DNA of 64,000 nucleotides from JACCXG01 sp963785755 (lineage in GTDB: Bacteria > Acidobacteriota > Vicinamibacteria > Vicinamibacterales > 2-12-FULL-66-21). Position numbers and translations under genes: made by a program. Each line of letters starts with the position of its first letter. The first letter of the stretch is position 1. This document shows positions 35,613 to 45,660 of the stretch, one piece after another. The DNA is taken from NCBI GenBank assembly GCA_963785755.1, contig CAWAXG010000075.1, positions 822,186 through 886,185 of the forward strand, in the 5' to 3' direction. The notes beneath the pieces were generated by a model, which was not told where the DNA came from, did no database searches, and saw nothing but the letters and a program-made list of their open reading frames with translations.

Positions 35613-36641
35613 ATGGCGAAGGTCGTGACATTCGGCGAGATCATGCTGCGGCTCAGCCCGCCGGGCTTCGAGCGGTTCCTGCAGACGCCGGCGTTCGTGG
35701 CGACGTTTGGCGGCGGCGAAGCGAACGTGGCGGTGTGCGTCGCGGGGTTCGGCCTCGACAGCGTCTACGTCACGGCGCTGCCGAAGCATGCGATTGGTGA
35801 CGCCGTCATCCGGGCGCTCCGGACGGAAGGGGTCCGCACCGATCTGATCGTGCGCAGCGGCAGCCGGCTCGGGATCTATTACGCCGAAGCGGGCGCCAGC
35901 CAGCGCGCGTCGAACGTCATCTACGATCGCGCCAACTCGTCGATCAGCGAGATGAAGCCGGATGCCGTGGACTGGGCCGCCGTGTTCAAGGGCGCGGACT
36001 GGTATCACGTCACCGGCATCACTCCGGCGCTCGGCGCGAATTCGGTCGAGTCCACGAAGCGATCGATCGCGGCGGCGAAGGCCGCCGGCGCCAAGGTGAG
36101 CGTGGACCTGAATTACCGCAAGAAGCTCTGGACCGAGGCGCAGGCACAGCAGATCATGGGCCCCCTCATGCGCGACGTCGACGTCGTCATCGCCAACGAA
36201 GAGGATCTGCAGTCGGTGCTGGGCGTGCACGTGCCAGGCACGGACGTGACGGCCGGACAACTCAACATCGACGGCTTCCGGGAGGCGGCCGAGCGCGTCA
36301 CGCGCGACTTCGGACCGAAGATGGTGGCGATCACGCTGCGCGAGAGCGTCTCGGCCAGCGACAACGGCTGGAGCGCTGTCCTCTGGGATGCCACCACCGG
36401 CACGATGCACCGTAGCCAGCGCTACGACGTCCGCCTCGTCGACCGCATCGGCGGCGGCGACAGCTTTGCGGGCGGACTGATCTACGGCCTGGTCACCGGC
36501 CGCGGCCCGGAGGCGTCGCTGCGCTTCGCCGTCGCCGCCAGCGCGCTGAAGCAGACCATCCCCGGCGACTTCAACCGCGTAACGGTGGAGGAAGTCGATC
36601 GGCTGGAGGCCGGCGACGCCTCGGGGCGCGTGCAGCGCTGA
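35613..36641 (+). CDS. kdgK: 2-keto-3-deoxygluconate kinase, PfkB family
   Basis: 342 residues. VTFGEIMLRLSPPGFERFLQ and FGGGEANVAVCVAGFG are typical of KDG kinases, with SVDLNYRKKLW and ANEEDLQSVLG in the middle and the PfkB signature DRIGGGDSFAGGLIYG, whose Asp is the catalytic base. It phosphorylates KDG made by ManD or the UxaA pair, for the aldolase encoded just upstream. A dispersed hairpin follows the stop by 11 bases. Confidence 0.9.
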   Translation: MAKVVTFGEIMLRLSPPGFERFLQTPAFVATFGGGEANVAVCVAGFGLDSVYVTALPKHAIGDAVIRALRTEGVRTDLIVRSGSRLGIYYAEAGASQRASNVIYDRANSSISEMKPDAVDWAAVFKGADWYHVTGITPALGANSVESTKRSIAAAKAAGAKVSVDLNYRKKLWTEAQAQQIMGPLMRDVDVVIANEEDLQSVLGVHVPGTDVTAGQLNIDGFREAAERVTRDFGPKMVAITLRESVSASDNGWSAVLWDATTGTMHRSQRYDVRLVDRIGGGDSFAGGLIYGLVTGRGPEASLRFAVAASALKQTIPGDFNRVTVEEVDRLEAGDASGRVQR

Positions 36642-36652
36642 CGCGATCAGTC

Positions 36653-36672
36653 CTTCCGCCTGAAGGCGGAAG
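36653..36672. repeat. Short extragenic palindrome, GCGGAAG family, copy 3
   Basis: CTTCCGCC-TGAA-GGCGGAAG, the exact reverse complement of the 1739-1758 copy, lies 11 bases after the KDG kinase stop. Its 3'-end position may stabilise or terminate the transcript. The remaining 180 bases before the next gene hold only a weak promoter-like TTGCAT/TATGTC pair. Confidence 0.55.
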
Positions 36673-36861
36673 ATCCAACCGCCCTGAATTCCCTCCGCCA
36701 TCTTTCCGTATCTCCCCACCGGCCAATGCCGGCCTGAGGCTGTCAAAACTCACATAGGCACACGTCAGTCGCTTTGCATTACGTCGAACTGACAAATATG
36801 TCAGCGGCGGGCAAACCGCGCGGTGTGAGGCACGCGCGCATCCATCTCGGTGGAGGGTGTC

Positions 36862-38727
36862 ATGTCACGCGCATCGGTACGGAGGATCGTCTGCCTGGTC
36901 ATGAGCGTTTCGGCGATCGGGCTCGCACCATCAGCACTCGCACAACAACCCGCGGAACCGGACGGATGGGTCGTGATTCCGGTCGACGACTACCGCGCCT
37001 TGCGGCTGAAAGCTTTTCCGCCTGATCGACCGCCGGATCCTCCGCCGGTCGACGCGACGATCACGCGCGTGGATTACGAGCTGCGCGCGGACAGCGAGTC
37101 GGTCTCCGGCGAAGCATCGTTGATCGTCGACGTGTTCAAGGAAGGATGGGTGCGCGTCGACGTCCCAGCCGGCCTGCTCGTGCGCGCGGCGCGCGTCGAC
37201 GGCACCGCGGTGTCACTCATCGACACACCCTCTCCTCACGTGCTGCTGTCAAAGCCCGGGCGTTACGCCGTGTCGCTCGACATCGTGCTGCCGCTCAAAG
37301 TGGCGGCCGGGACCGAGACGCTGACGCTGCCGGCATCGCGCGGCGCCGTCTCTCGCCTGGGGCTCGTCGTTCCCCGTCAGGGACTCGATCTGATCGTCAC
37401 GGGCGGCGTTCTTGCCGAGCGCGCGCAGACCGCCGACGGCCGGTGGGTCGCGTTCGCGCAATCCGGGCAGGCGCTGATCGTGTCGTGGAAACGCCAGGCG
37501 GAGGAGCGAGCAGCGCAGCCGTTGCGATGGCGCGGCGCCGTCACGGAACACGTCGGGCTTGGTGAAGACACGAGCCCGCTCACGGCGACGGTGAATGTCG
37601 ACGTGTTCCAGGGCGTCGCCGCCTCGATCGATGTCGCCATTCCCGACGGCGCCCAGATCAATCAGGTCTCCGGTCCGCTGGTTGCGGAATGGGAGGTCCG
37701 CGACGCTCTGTTGAAGGTCACGTTTCTCGAACCGGTATCCGGCATGACGTCGTTTTCGATTGGCGGCGAGGCACGGCTGCCGCGCGACGGCACTGTCGGC
37801 GTCCCGCTCGTGCGTCTCCCCGCCGCGGAACGCGAGTCCGGCGGCGTCGCGGTGGAAGTGCTCGGCGCCGGCGAGATCGCGGATCGGCAGCCGCGCGGTC
37901 TGGATCCGGCCGATCCCTCCGATCTGGGCGCGCCAATCGCCGGCCGCGATTCGCCGTCGATGCTCGCCTTCAGTTATCGCGCACACCCCGGCACGGTGGC
38001 GCGCAGCCTCACGATGAACATCGCGCGGTACACGCCTCAGGCCGTGCTGATCGCCAACGTCGAAGAAGCGCGCTATGACGCGCTGATCGAGGAAGAGGGC
38101 AAGACGATCGTCCGCGCGCGCTATGCCGTGCGCAACAATCAGCGCGCGTTTCTCGGCGTCAGCCTCCCGGCTGGCGCGACGCTCTGGAGCGCGGCCGTGT
38201 CCGACCGGCCGCTGCGGCCAGGCGTGGCGGCCGATGGCGGGCTGCTGCTTCCGTTGCAGAAAGGACGGGCAGGTGAAGAAACACCCGCGTTCGTCGTCGA
38301 GCTGACCTACGTCCTCCGCGCCGCCGCGTGGGCCGACAAGGGGCGCGCGGCGCTTCCGCTTCCGGCAGTCGACCTGCCCGTCGCGCGTACGGGGCTCGTC
38401 CTTCATCACTCGCCGCGTTTTCGCATCACGCCCGAACCGGGATCCTTCCGGCCGGAAACCGACAACGGCCCGTTCACCACGGCGCTTCGCGACGACGTCG
38501 CGCCGGCGCCGGAACGGGACCATGTAACTGCGGGCACTCCGTCAGCGGTCGGCGATCTCGTCGCGGAGTACCGGCGGGAATCCGCCGGACGAACGATTGC
38601 CGGTCCCCTGCCGGCCCGTGTCGCGTTCCCCCGATTCGGGCCCAGCCTGTTCCTGATGTCCGAGCTCACGGGTGAGCTGCACGCGCCGTCGATCGAGTTC
38701 TCTTACAAACGTCAGAGCCGGTGGTGA
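36862..38727 (+). CDS. Secreted beta-rich protein of unknown function, tandem paralogue 1
   Basis: 621 residues from ATG 36862, seven bases after a GGAGGG ribosome site. A signal peptide ends APSALAQQ. It then reads GWVVIPVDDYRALRLKAFPP and PPDPPPVDATITRVDYELRADSESVSGEASL, followed by repeating beta-strand patterns (RVDVPAGLLVRAARVDG, IDVAIPDGAQINQVSG, GVSLPAGATLWSAAVSD) and the end IEFSYKRQSRW. No enzyme motif is recognised. The gene eight bases downstream has the same order (VADYDRLVDRA, PDPPPVAAVV, VTLPPGATMLSVEV, VSFRYKRR end), so they are paralogues in one operon and probably partners at the cell surface or periplasm. Confidence 0.75.
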   Translation: MSRASVRRIVCLVMSVSAIGLAPSALAQQPAEPDGWVVIPVDDYRALRLKAFPPDRPPDPPPVDATITRVDYELRADSESVSGEASLIVDVFKEGWVRVDVPAGLLVRAARVDGTAVSLIDTPSPHVLLSKPGRYAVSLDIVLPLKVAAGTETLTLPASRGAVSRLGLVVPRQGLDLIVTGGVLAERAQTADGRWVAFAQSGQALIVSWKRQAEERAAQPLRWRGAVTEHVGLGEDTSPLTATVNVDVFQGVAASIDVAIPDGAQINQVSGPLVAEWEVRDALLKVTFLEPVSGMTSFSIGGEARLPRDGTVGVPLVRLPAAERESGGVAVEVLGAGEIADRQPRGLDPADPSDLGAPIAGRDSPSMLAFSYRAHPGTVARSLTMNIARYTPQAVLIANVEEARYDALIEEEGKTIVRARYAVRNNQRAFLGVSLPAGATLWSAAVSDRPLRPGVAADGGLLLPLQKGRAGEETPAFVVELTYVLRAAAWADKGRAALPLPAVDLPVARTGLVLHHSPRFRITPEPGSFRPETDNGPFTTALRDDVAPAPERDHVTAGTPSAVGDLVAEYRRESAGRTIAGPLPARVAFPRFGPSLFLMSELTGELHAPSIEFSYKRQSRW

Positions 38728-38735
38728 GGTGTCCC

Positions 38736-40920
38736 ATGCGCGCACATCAGTTCGCAATGTTGCTCGTCGTCTCGGCCTCGCTTGCCGCTCCCGAAACACT
38801 TCACGCCCGCCAGGGCCGGGGATCCGCTCCACAAGGGGCGGCAGGGCCGGCAGGAACGGTCACGCTGACCGTCGCTGACTACGATCGCCTGGTCGATCGA
38901 GCCGCGCAGCCGGTGACGCGGCCGGATCCGCCGCCCGTTGCCGCTGTCGTCGGACGCGCCGAGCTGCGCGCGCGCGTCGAGAATGGCGCGGTCCGCGGAA
39001 CCGTGCGGCTCGATGGCGACGTGTTCCAGCGCGGCCAGGTCAAAGTGCCGCTCGTGGTCGGGGCGACGCTGCTCGACGCGAAGTCCGACGCCGGGGCCGT
39101 CGCGCTCGTGCACGAAGGGAACACGCATGCGGCGGTGTTTCCCGGACCTGCCCCGTTCTCCGTCGTTCTCGAGTGGGCCGGGCAGCTCGGCACGACGCCT
39201 GGCCGCGCATCCTTTACGCTCCCTCAACCGGCATCACCGAGCGTCACCGTGATCGTCGATCTTCCCGGTGATCCCGCTGACGTTCGCGTCGAACCCGGTC
39301 TCGTGACACGCCGGCAGACAGAGGGAGGCCGAACCACGCTCGAGATCACGCCAATCAAGGGAACCAGCGCGCGAGTGTCCTGGTCGGTGCGGGAAGCCAC
39401 GGTCCAGCCGCTGGCGGAGTCGCGGATCCTGTCCGACGTGAAGTCGCTCGTCAGCATCGGCGACGGCAACCTGCGGATGGTCTCCGTCCTCGACATCGCG
39501 GTCGTGCGCGGCGAGCCGCGCACTTTCCAGATCCAGCTGCCGAGCGGCTATGAGGTCGCCAGCGTCACGGGAAGCTCGCTCGAGCGCAGCGACACCAACG
39601 CCGGCCTCGTGACGCTGACGGTCCGCCAGCCGCTGCCCCGGCATCAGTTCCTGCTCAGCCTCGAGCGTGCGCACGCTCCTGGATCGTTCAAAGTCGATAC
39701 GTCGTTCCCGACGGTCGTCGGCGCCCAGCGCGAAGCGGGCGAGACGGCGATCGAAGGCATCGGCACGATGGAAGTGAATGCGTCCGGAGACGAGGGCCTG
39801 CGGCGAATGGATGTTCGCGAAGCGCATGCATCGCTCCGCTCGCTCGCGCGGCAGCCAGTCCTCGCCGCATTCCGCTACCAGCGCCGGGAGAGTGAAGCAC
39901 GCGTCATGACGCTCGACGTGAAGCGCTTCGCTGATGCGCCGGTGATCGCCGCGACCGCGGAGCACGCGGTGGCGACCACGCTCGTCACGTCCGAGGGGCG
40001 CATGCTCACGGAGGTCTCGATGCGCATCAACAACCGCGCGCAGCCGTTCATGAAAGTGACGCTGCCGCCGGGCGCGACCATGCTTTCCGTCGAAGTCGGC
40101 GGCGAGCCGGCGAGACCCGTCGAGGGCGGCGGCATCCGAATTCCCCTCCTGCGGCCCGGCTTCCGGCCAGTCGGCGCTTACACCGTCTCGTTCGTCTATC
40201 TGCACGCCGGCGATGCGTTCGCGAAGCGCGGCGAGGCGCCGATGGCGCTGGCAAAAGTCGACGTGCCGGTCAGCCTGCTCGAATGGGAAGTGTTCCTCCC
40301 CGAGCAGGACTCGGCAAAGCCGGTGGGGGGCAACGTCATTCCCGCCCGGCTCGTTGCCGAGGCAACGAGCGAGGACTCGCCCGCCGGGGCGTCTTTCTCA
40401 CACGTGAACCTCTCGATCGTCGACAACGTGGTTGCGGGGCACGTCGTTGGACGCGTGATCGATCCGGCCGGCAGCTCCATTCCGGGCGCAACGATCACCT
40501 TGACGCAGCACGGCCGCGTCCTGCAGCGAGTCACGACCAATGAGAAGGGGATGTATACGCTGCGAGGGGTTCCGACAGGATCGGTGACGGTGACGAGCGA
40601 GCTGAGCGGGTTCGTGACCGGACGGCTCACTTTCTCGTTCGATCAGCAGGCGCGGCGGGTGGACTTTCAGATGCAGATCGGAATGATCACGGAAACCATC
40701 TCGCGTCCGGGCCGAGGCGATGGGTGTCGGCGGCAGTGAGAGCCCCCAGCTCCCGACACAGCAGGCGCCGTCGCAGAACATCATCAACATGCAGCGGCGC
40801 GTCGCCGGCGTCCTGCCGGTGCGCATCGACGTCCCGCGCGCCGGGACGATGTACCAGTTCTTCCGACCGCTCGTACTCGACGAGGAAACGCAGGTGAGCT
40901 TCCGCTACAAGCGGCGGTGA
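38736..40920 (+). CDS. Secreted beta-rich protein with carboxypeptidase-regulatory insert, tandem paralogue 2 (one frameshift)
   Basis: About 727 residues if one extra base near 40708-40712 is ignored: the frame ending GMITETIS must continue VRAEAMGVGGSESPQLPT to QVSFRYKRR. The ATG at 38736 has a GAGG site six bases before it and a signal peptide (HQFAMLLVVSASLAAPETLHA). The first 560 residues parallel the upstream paralogue. Near the C-terminus a CarboxypepD_reg domain is inserted (VVGRVIDPAGSSIPGATITLTQHG to SVTVTSELSGF), as in Oar-like receptors, and then a short tail like that of paralogue 1. This may be a surface assembly; function unknown. Confidence 0.72.
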
Positions 40921-40927
40921 GCGGCTC

Positions 40928-41025
40928 CAAGTCACTCCCAACTTCCAACTCCCCCGCCTTCGCGCGAACGCAGCGATCGCGCGTACGAACGGTCGGGGGA
41001 GTTGGAGGTTGGGAGTTGGGAGTGC
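40928..41025. repeat. Snap-back element with CCAACTCCCAAC arms, copy 3
   Basis: ACTCCCAACTTCCAACTCCCC faces GGGGGAGTTGGAGGTTGGGAGTTGGGA around a 47-base GC-rich core. It lies between two convergent genes, and the fucosidase reading frame runs through it before meeting a stop at 40932, giving a repeat-derived C-terminal tail. Confidence 0.6.
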
Positions 41026-43434
41026 ACATTCATGGTTAGCGATCCGCGAACGTCGACGACGTATTCGCGGCCGCGGGACAGCGCGGCGCGCACGGTGCCA
41101 TCGGCGGCGGCCGTCAGGGTGACCGCTGCCGGGCCCGACTTGATCGACGCGATCCGCTGGCCGTTCGGCGGACGCAGGACACGGACGCCATCGATGTCGG
41201 GCCGGAGCCTGACGTCGGTGGCGCGTCCGGCCTTCCACGTCACATCCACTTCGATCGCGCCGCGCGCGCGCAGGCCGCGGATCGATCCGGACGGCCAGGC
41301 TTTCGGGAGCGCCGGCAGGATCGCGAGCTCCTCCTCGTGGCTCTGGAGCAGCATCTCGGCAACCGCGGCGGTCGCGCCGAAGTTGCCGTCGATCTGGAAC
41401 GGCGGATGATCGTCGAACAGGTTCGGCATCGTCGACTTCGTGAGCAGGCCGACGAGATGCTCGTGCGCGAGATCCCCTTCCAGCAGGCGCGTCCAGAAGT
41501 TGATGATCCACGCCCGGCTCCAGCCGGTGTGGCCGCTGCCGGCGGCCAGGCGCCGTTCGAGCGTGACGCGGGCCGCTCGGGCGAGCTCCGGTGTCTTCCG
41601 CGGTGAAATCTGATCGCCTGGGTGCAACGCGAACAGGTGGGAGATGTGGCGGTGCCCGGGCGCCGCGTCGTCGTAATCCTCGAGCCATTCCTGCAGCCGC
41701 CCGTGCCGGCCGATCTTCATCGCCGGCAGCTTGCCGCGCGCTTCCTGGACGCGGCGGCGAAAATCGGCATCGACGCCGAGGATCTCGCCCGCGGCCATGA
41801 CCCGCGTGAACAGCGCGTGCGCGATCTGCGTGTCCATATAAGGTCCCATCGTCAGCGCCGCCTTGGTGCCGTCCGGCATCAGGTAGTCGTTTTCCGGCGA
41901 CGTCGACGGACCGCTGATCAGGCGGCCCTGCGCATCCTCGACGAAATAGTCGAGAAAGAATTCCGCCGCTTCCTTGAGGACCGGGTACGCGCGCGTACCG
42001 AAGGAACTCCCGGTTCCTCGTGAAGTCGTAGCGATCCCAGAAGTGCAGCGACAGCCAGGCTCCGCCGCTCGGCCAGATTCCCGATCGCACCCCGTCGATG
42101 GGCGATGCATGGCCCCAGGCGTCGGTATTGTGGTGAATCACGAAACCGCGGGCGCCGTAGAGCGTTTTCGCGACCTCGCGGCCGTTCACCCGCGCGTGGT
42201 CCACGAGATCGAAGAGCGGCTCGTGCATCTCCGAGAGGTTCGTCACCTCCGCCGGCCAGTAGTTCATTTCGGTGTTGATGTTGATGGTGTATTTGCTGTC
42301 CCACGAGGGCGCGAGCGAGTCGTTCCAGATGCCCTGCAGGTTCGCGGCAAGGTCGCCGGGCCGGCTGCTCGCGATCAGGAGGTAGCGTCCGAACTGAAAA
42401 TGCAGCGCCTCGAGCCCAGGGTCGGAGCTGCCGCCTTTGACGCGGGCAAGCCGCTCATCGGTCGGCACGTCGTCGGCCGGCGGCGTATCGAGGTGGAAAT
42501 TCACGCGGCGGAAGAACTTCTGGTAATCGTTCACGTGATCGGTTTTCAGCCGCTCGAAGGGCTTCGAGCCGGCGGCGGCGAGCGTCCTGACGCACCGCTC
42601 CCCCGGATCCTTTTCGCGGAAACTGGTCGCCGCGGCCACGAACAACGTCACCGCGTTGGCGCCTGAGACGCGGACCGTGTCACCATCCGCGCGCACCGAG
42701 CCGCCGTCGGCGGCGGCCCGCACCATCGCCGTGAACGCGACGCCGGTCTTGGGTTCCTGTGCCTGCCGCTCGGTGTTCGGCGGCAGCGCCCGCCCTTCGA
42801 GCACGACCGTATCGGTGCCGGCGACCCGGGTCGTGGCGTCCGCTTCGCGCTTCATGGTTGCGGTCAATGTCACTTTGCCAGGGCGATCTGCGGAGATGCG
42901 GACTACCAGCACCTGATCGATCGCCGTCGCGAATATCTCGCGGGTGAAGACGGTATCCGCCGCCCGGAACCGCACGCGCGCCACCGCGTCGTTCAGATCG
43001 AGCTCACGCCGGTACTCCGTCGCCTCACCGCCAGTGTCGACCGTGAGCAGCAGATCGCCGAGCGTCTGGTAGGGCGGCATCCGCCGCGGCTGAGAGATGA
43101 CGGCCTTGTCGGCGAGCGCCTCCGCCTCGGTGATCCGGCCCGCCGCCAGCAGCCGCCGAATCTCGGGAATCGCCTTCGGGCCCGCCGGATTGATCCGATT
43201 CAGTTTCTGTCCGGCCCAGACGCTGTCTTCGTTGAGCTGCAGGCGCTCCGCGCTCACCCCGCCGAACACCATCGCGCCGAGCCGCCCGTTGCCCACCGGC
43301 AACGCCTCGTTCCACCCCGCCGCCGGCGCGCGATACCACAACCGCAGCGGCCCCGCAGCCCCGCCGCCCCCCTGCTGCGCATCCCCGCTCAACCCCGCGA
43401 GCACGACCGCCACCAAGACAGCTATTCGTCGCAT
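40932..43434 (-). CDS. Secreted GH95 alpha-L-fucosidase (one frameshift)
   Basis: About 833 residues from ATG 43434, with GGAG five bases upstream and a signal peptide (MRRIAVLVAVVLAGLSGDAQ). RLWYRAPAAGWNEALPVGNGRLGAMVFGG is the GH95 entry motif. NLQGIWNDSLAPSWDSKYTININTEMNYWPAE holds the catalytic asparagines, and DDHPPFQIDGNFGATAAVAEMLLQS the conserved end of the (alpha/alpha)6 barrel. One base is out of place near 41998: REFLR must continue TRAYPVLKEAAEFF. The enzyme releases L-fucose from 1,2-linked fucosides, which feeds the fuconate pathway encoded in the same locus. GH95 members can also be alpha-L-galactosidases. Confidence 0.88.
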
Positions 43435-43518
43435 CCGCACTCCAGAATTCATAGACTCGTCGCTCGTTCGGCGCGCAGGCTCATCGGAGTCCAATCCGCG
43501 GAAGCCCGCCGAGCCCGT

Positions 43519-43610
43519 AGCAGCACGTCGCACGACGAAAGCACGTCAGCACGTAGGACGTAGCACGAAAAAGCACGTGCGCACGCAGCACGTAGCACCC
43601 AGCACGTGGC
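43519..43610. repeat. CACGTGCTACGTCC repeat, one-sided copy
   Basis: Words GCACGTCGCACG, GCACGTCAGCACGTAGGACGTAGCACG and GCACGTGCGCACGCAGCACGTAGCAC match the right arm of the large elements at 28997 and 46327. No opposite arm is seen. It lies in the divergent gap between the fucosidase and the foldase gene. Confidence 0.6.
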
Positions 43611-43721
43611 TGACCCTCCCCCTCCACGCGCCCTTCTGTCAAGCCATTTCCACGCCCCAACCCCTCTCGTGTCATAATTTAGGTTTGATTTTCCCCCGCG
43701 GAAGCGGACGAGGGTTTTTCC

Positions 43722-45638
43722 ATGACCATGCTCGACCGGATGCGCCGGCACAAGAACTGGCTGAAGTGGAGCCTGTTCATCGTCGTGATCGCATTCGTTT
43801 TTCTGTACATCCCCAGCTTCATGCCACAGGACGGCATGCCGGCGGGCGCCAATGACGTCGTCGCCACCGTCGACGGACGCGAGATTACCGTGTCCCGCTT
43901 CCGCCGCGTGTACATGCAGCAGATGCAGGCGTACCGCAATCAGTTCGGCGGCAAGATGGACGAACGGCTGCTCAAGCAGCTCGGCATCGACCAGCGCATC
44001 GTCCAGCAGATGGTCGAGGAAGAAGCGTCGCTCGCCGAGGCGCAGAAGCTGGGCATCACGGCCAGCAACGAGGAAGTCATCGCCCGCATCCGTTCGCTGC
44101 CGGCGTTTCAGGAGAACGGCCAGTTCATCGGCGAGACGCGCTACCGGCAGGTGCTGAACATGCAGAACCCGCCGCTGCGTGCGGATGAGTTCGAGGAGCA
44201 GGTCCGGCGCGGCATCACCATGGAGAAGCTGCAGGGCGCCCTTACCGACTGGATCACGGTGACCGAGCCGGAAGTCGATGCCGAATTCCGCCGCCGCAAC
44301 GAGAAGGTGAAGCTGAGCGTCGTGAACTTCGCCGCCGACAAGTTCCGCGAGGCCACGCAGGCCACCGACGCGGAAGTCTCGGCCTGGTTCGACTCGCACA
44401 AGGCCGACTACAAGATTCCCGAGAAGCGCAAGATCAAGTACGCGCTCCTCGACACGCAGGCGATCCGCAGCCGCACCCAGGTCTCCGCTGAAGACGTGCA
44501 GCGTCAGTACCAGGAGAACCAGTCACGGTACTCGACGCCCGAGCAGGTTCGCGCCAGCCACATCCTCTTCAAGACCGAAGGCAAGGACGAAGCCGAGGTC
44601 CGCAAGCAGGCCGAGACCGTCCTCAAACGAGCCAAGGTCGGGGAGGACTTCGCCAAGCTCGCGAATGAATTCACGGAGGAGGAAGTCGGCAAGACGCGCG
44701 GCGGCGATCTGGACTTCTTCGGGCGCGGCGCCATGGCCAAGGAGTTCGAAGAGGCGTCGTTCGCGCTGAAGCCGGGCCAGATCAGCGACATCGTCCAGAC
44801 GCAGTTCGGGCTGCACATCATCAAGCTGACCGACCGCAAGCCTGCCACGACGCGCACGCTCGACGAGGTCAAGCCCCAGATCGAGGATCAGATCAAGTGG
44901 GAGCGCGCTCAGGCGGAGGCGCAGCGCGTCGCCGACGAGCTCGACAACCAGATCGACGATCCCAGCGATCTCGATACCATCGCCAAGACCCGCGGCCTGA
45001 CCGTCAACGAATCGGCGTTCTTCGGGCGTCAGGAACCAATCACCGGGCTCGGTCTGGCGCCGGCCGTGGCCGAGCGCGCCTTCGGGATGAAGCAGGGCGA
45101 GGTCAGCGACGCGCTGCGGACGCCGCAGGGGTTCGTGTTCATCACGATGACCGGAACCGAGGCCGCGCGCGACTCGGGACTCGAGGAAGTCAAGGCGCGC
45201 GTGCGCGACGACGTGATCAAGAACAAGGCGGCGGATACCGCGCGGCAGCGCGCCGCGGCGGTGGTCGCGCAGCTGAAGGGGAGCAGCTTCGACGCGGCGG
45301 CGAAGGCCGCCGGTCTCGAGTCGAAGACGACCGACCTCATCGCGCGCGGCGCGCCGATCGGGGACGCCGGCATCAGCCCGGCGGTCGAGGCCGTAGCCTT
45401 CACGCTTCCCGCTGGCGCGGTGAGCGATCCCATCCAGACCGACAACGGCGCCGTCATCGTGAAGGTCGTCGAACGCAAGGACGTCACGCCCGACGAGGTC
45501 AGGACGGGCCGCCAGCAGCTGCGCACCGAGGTCATCAACGAGCGCCGCAACCGGTTCTTCTCGACCTACATGTCCAAGGCGCGCGAAAAGATGCGCATCA
45601 ATATTAATAACGCAATCGTGGCTCAAGTGATTGCGTAA
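43722..45638 (+). CDS. ppiD: PpiD/SurA-like peptidyl-prolyl cis-trans isomerase, membrane anchored
   Basis: 638 residues. A cytosolic basic stub (MTMLDRMRRHKNWLKW) is followed by one membrane helix (SLFIVVIAFVFLYIPSF) and a SurA_N chaperone domain from about residue 45 to 215. Then comes a parvulin domain (EQVRASHILFKTEGKDEAEVRKQAE to GLHIIKLTDRKP, residues 275-385) and two further parvulin-like segments (AERAFGMKQGEVSDAL and AVAFTLPAGAVSDPI). It helps fold proteins leaving the Sec translocon, including outer-membrane receptors. Standard size and layout. Confidence 0.9.
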   Translation: MTMLDRMRRHKNWLKWSLFIVVIAFVFLYIPSFMPQDGMPAGANDVVATVDGREITVSRFRRVYMQQMQAYRNQFGGKMDERLLKQLGIDQRIVQQMVEEEASLAEAQKLGITASNEEVIARIRSLPAFQENGQFIGETRYRQVLNMQNPPLRADEFEEQVRRGITMEKLQGALTDWITVTEPEVDAEFRRRNEKVKLSVVNFAADKFREATQATDAEVSAWFDSHKADYKIPEKRKIKYALLDTQAIRSRTQVSAEDVQRQYQENQSRYSTPEQVRASHILFKTEGKDEAEVRKQAETVLKRAKVGEDFAKLANEFTEEEVGKTRGGDLDFFGRGAMAKEFEEASFALKPGQISDIVQTQFGLHIIKLTDRKPATTRTLDEVKPQIEDQIKWERAQAEAQRVADELDNQIDDPSDLDTIAKTRGLTVNESAFFGRQEPITGLGLAPAVAERAFGMKQGEVSDALRTPQGFVFITMTGTEAARDSGLEEVKARVRDDVIKNKAADTARQRAAAVVAQLKGSSFDAAAKAAGLESKTTDLIARGAPIGDAGISPAVEAVAFTLPAGAVSDPIQTDNGAVIVKVVERKDVTPDEVRTGRQQLRTEVINERRNRFFSTYMSKAREKMRININNAIVAQVIA

Positions 45639-45643
45639 CGGAC

Positions 45644-45660
45644 CCACGTGCTACGTGCGC
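45644..45660. repeat. Short CACGTGCTACGTGC word at the left edge of the ADOP remnant
   Basis: CACGTGCTACGTGCGC belongs to the same family as the long element starting at 46327, so the decayed permease between them is bracketed by this repeat. Confidence 0.45.
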
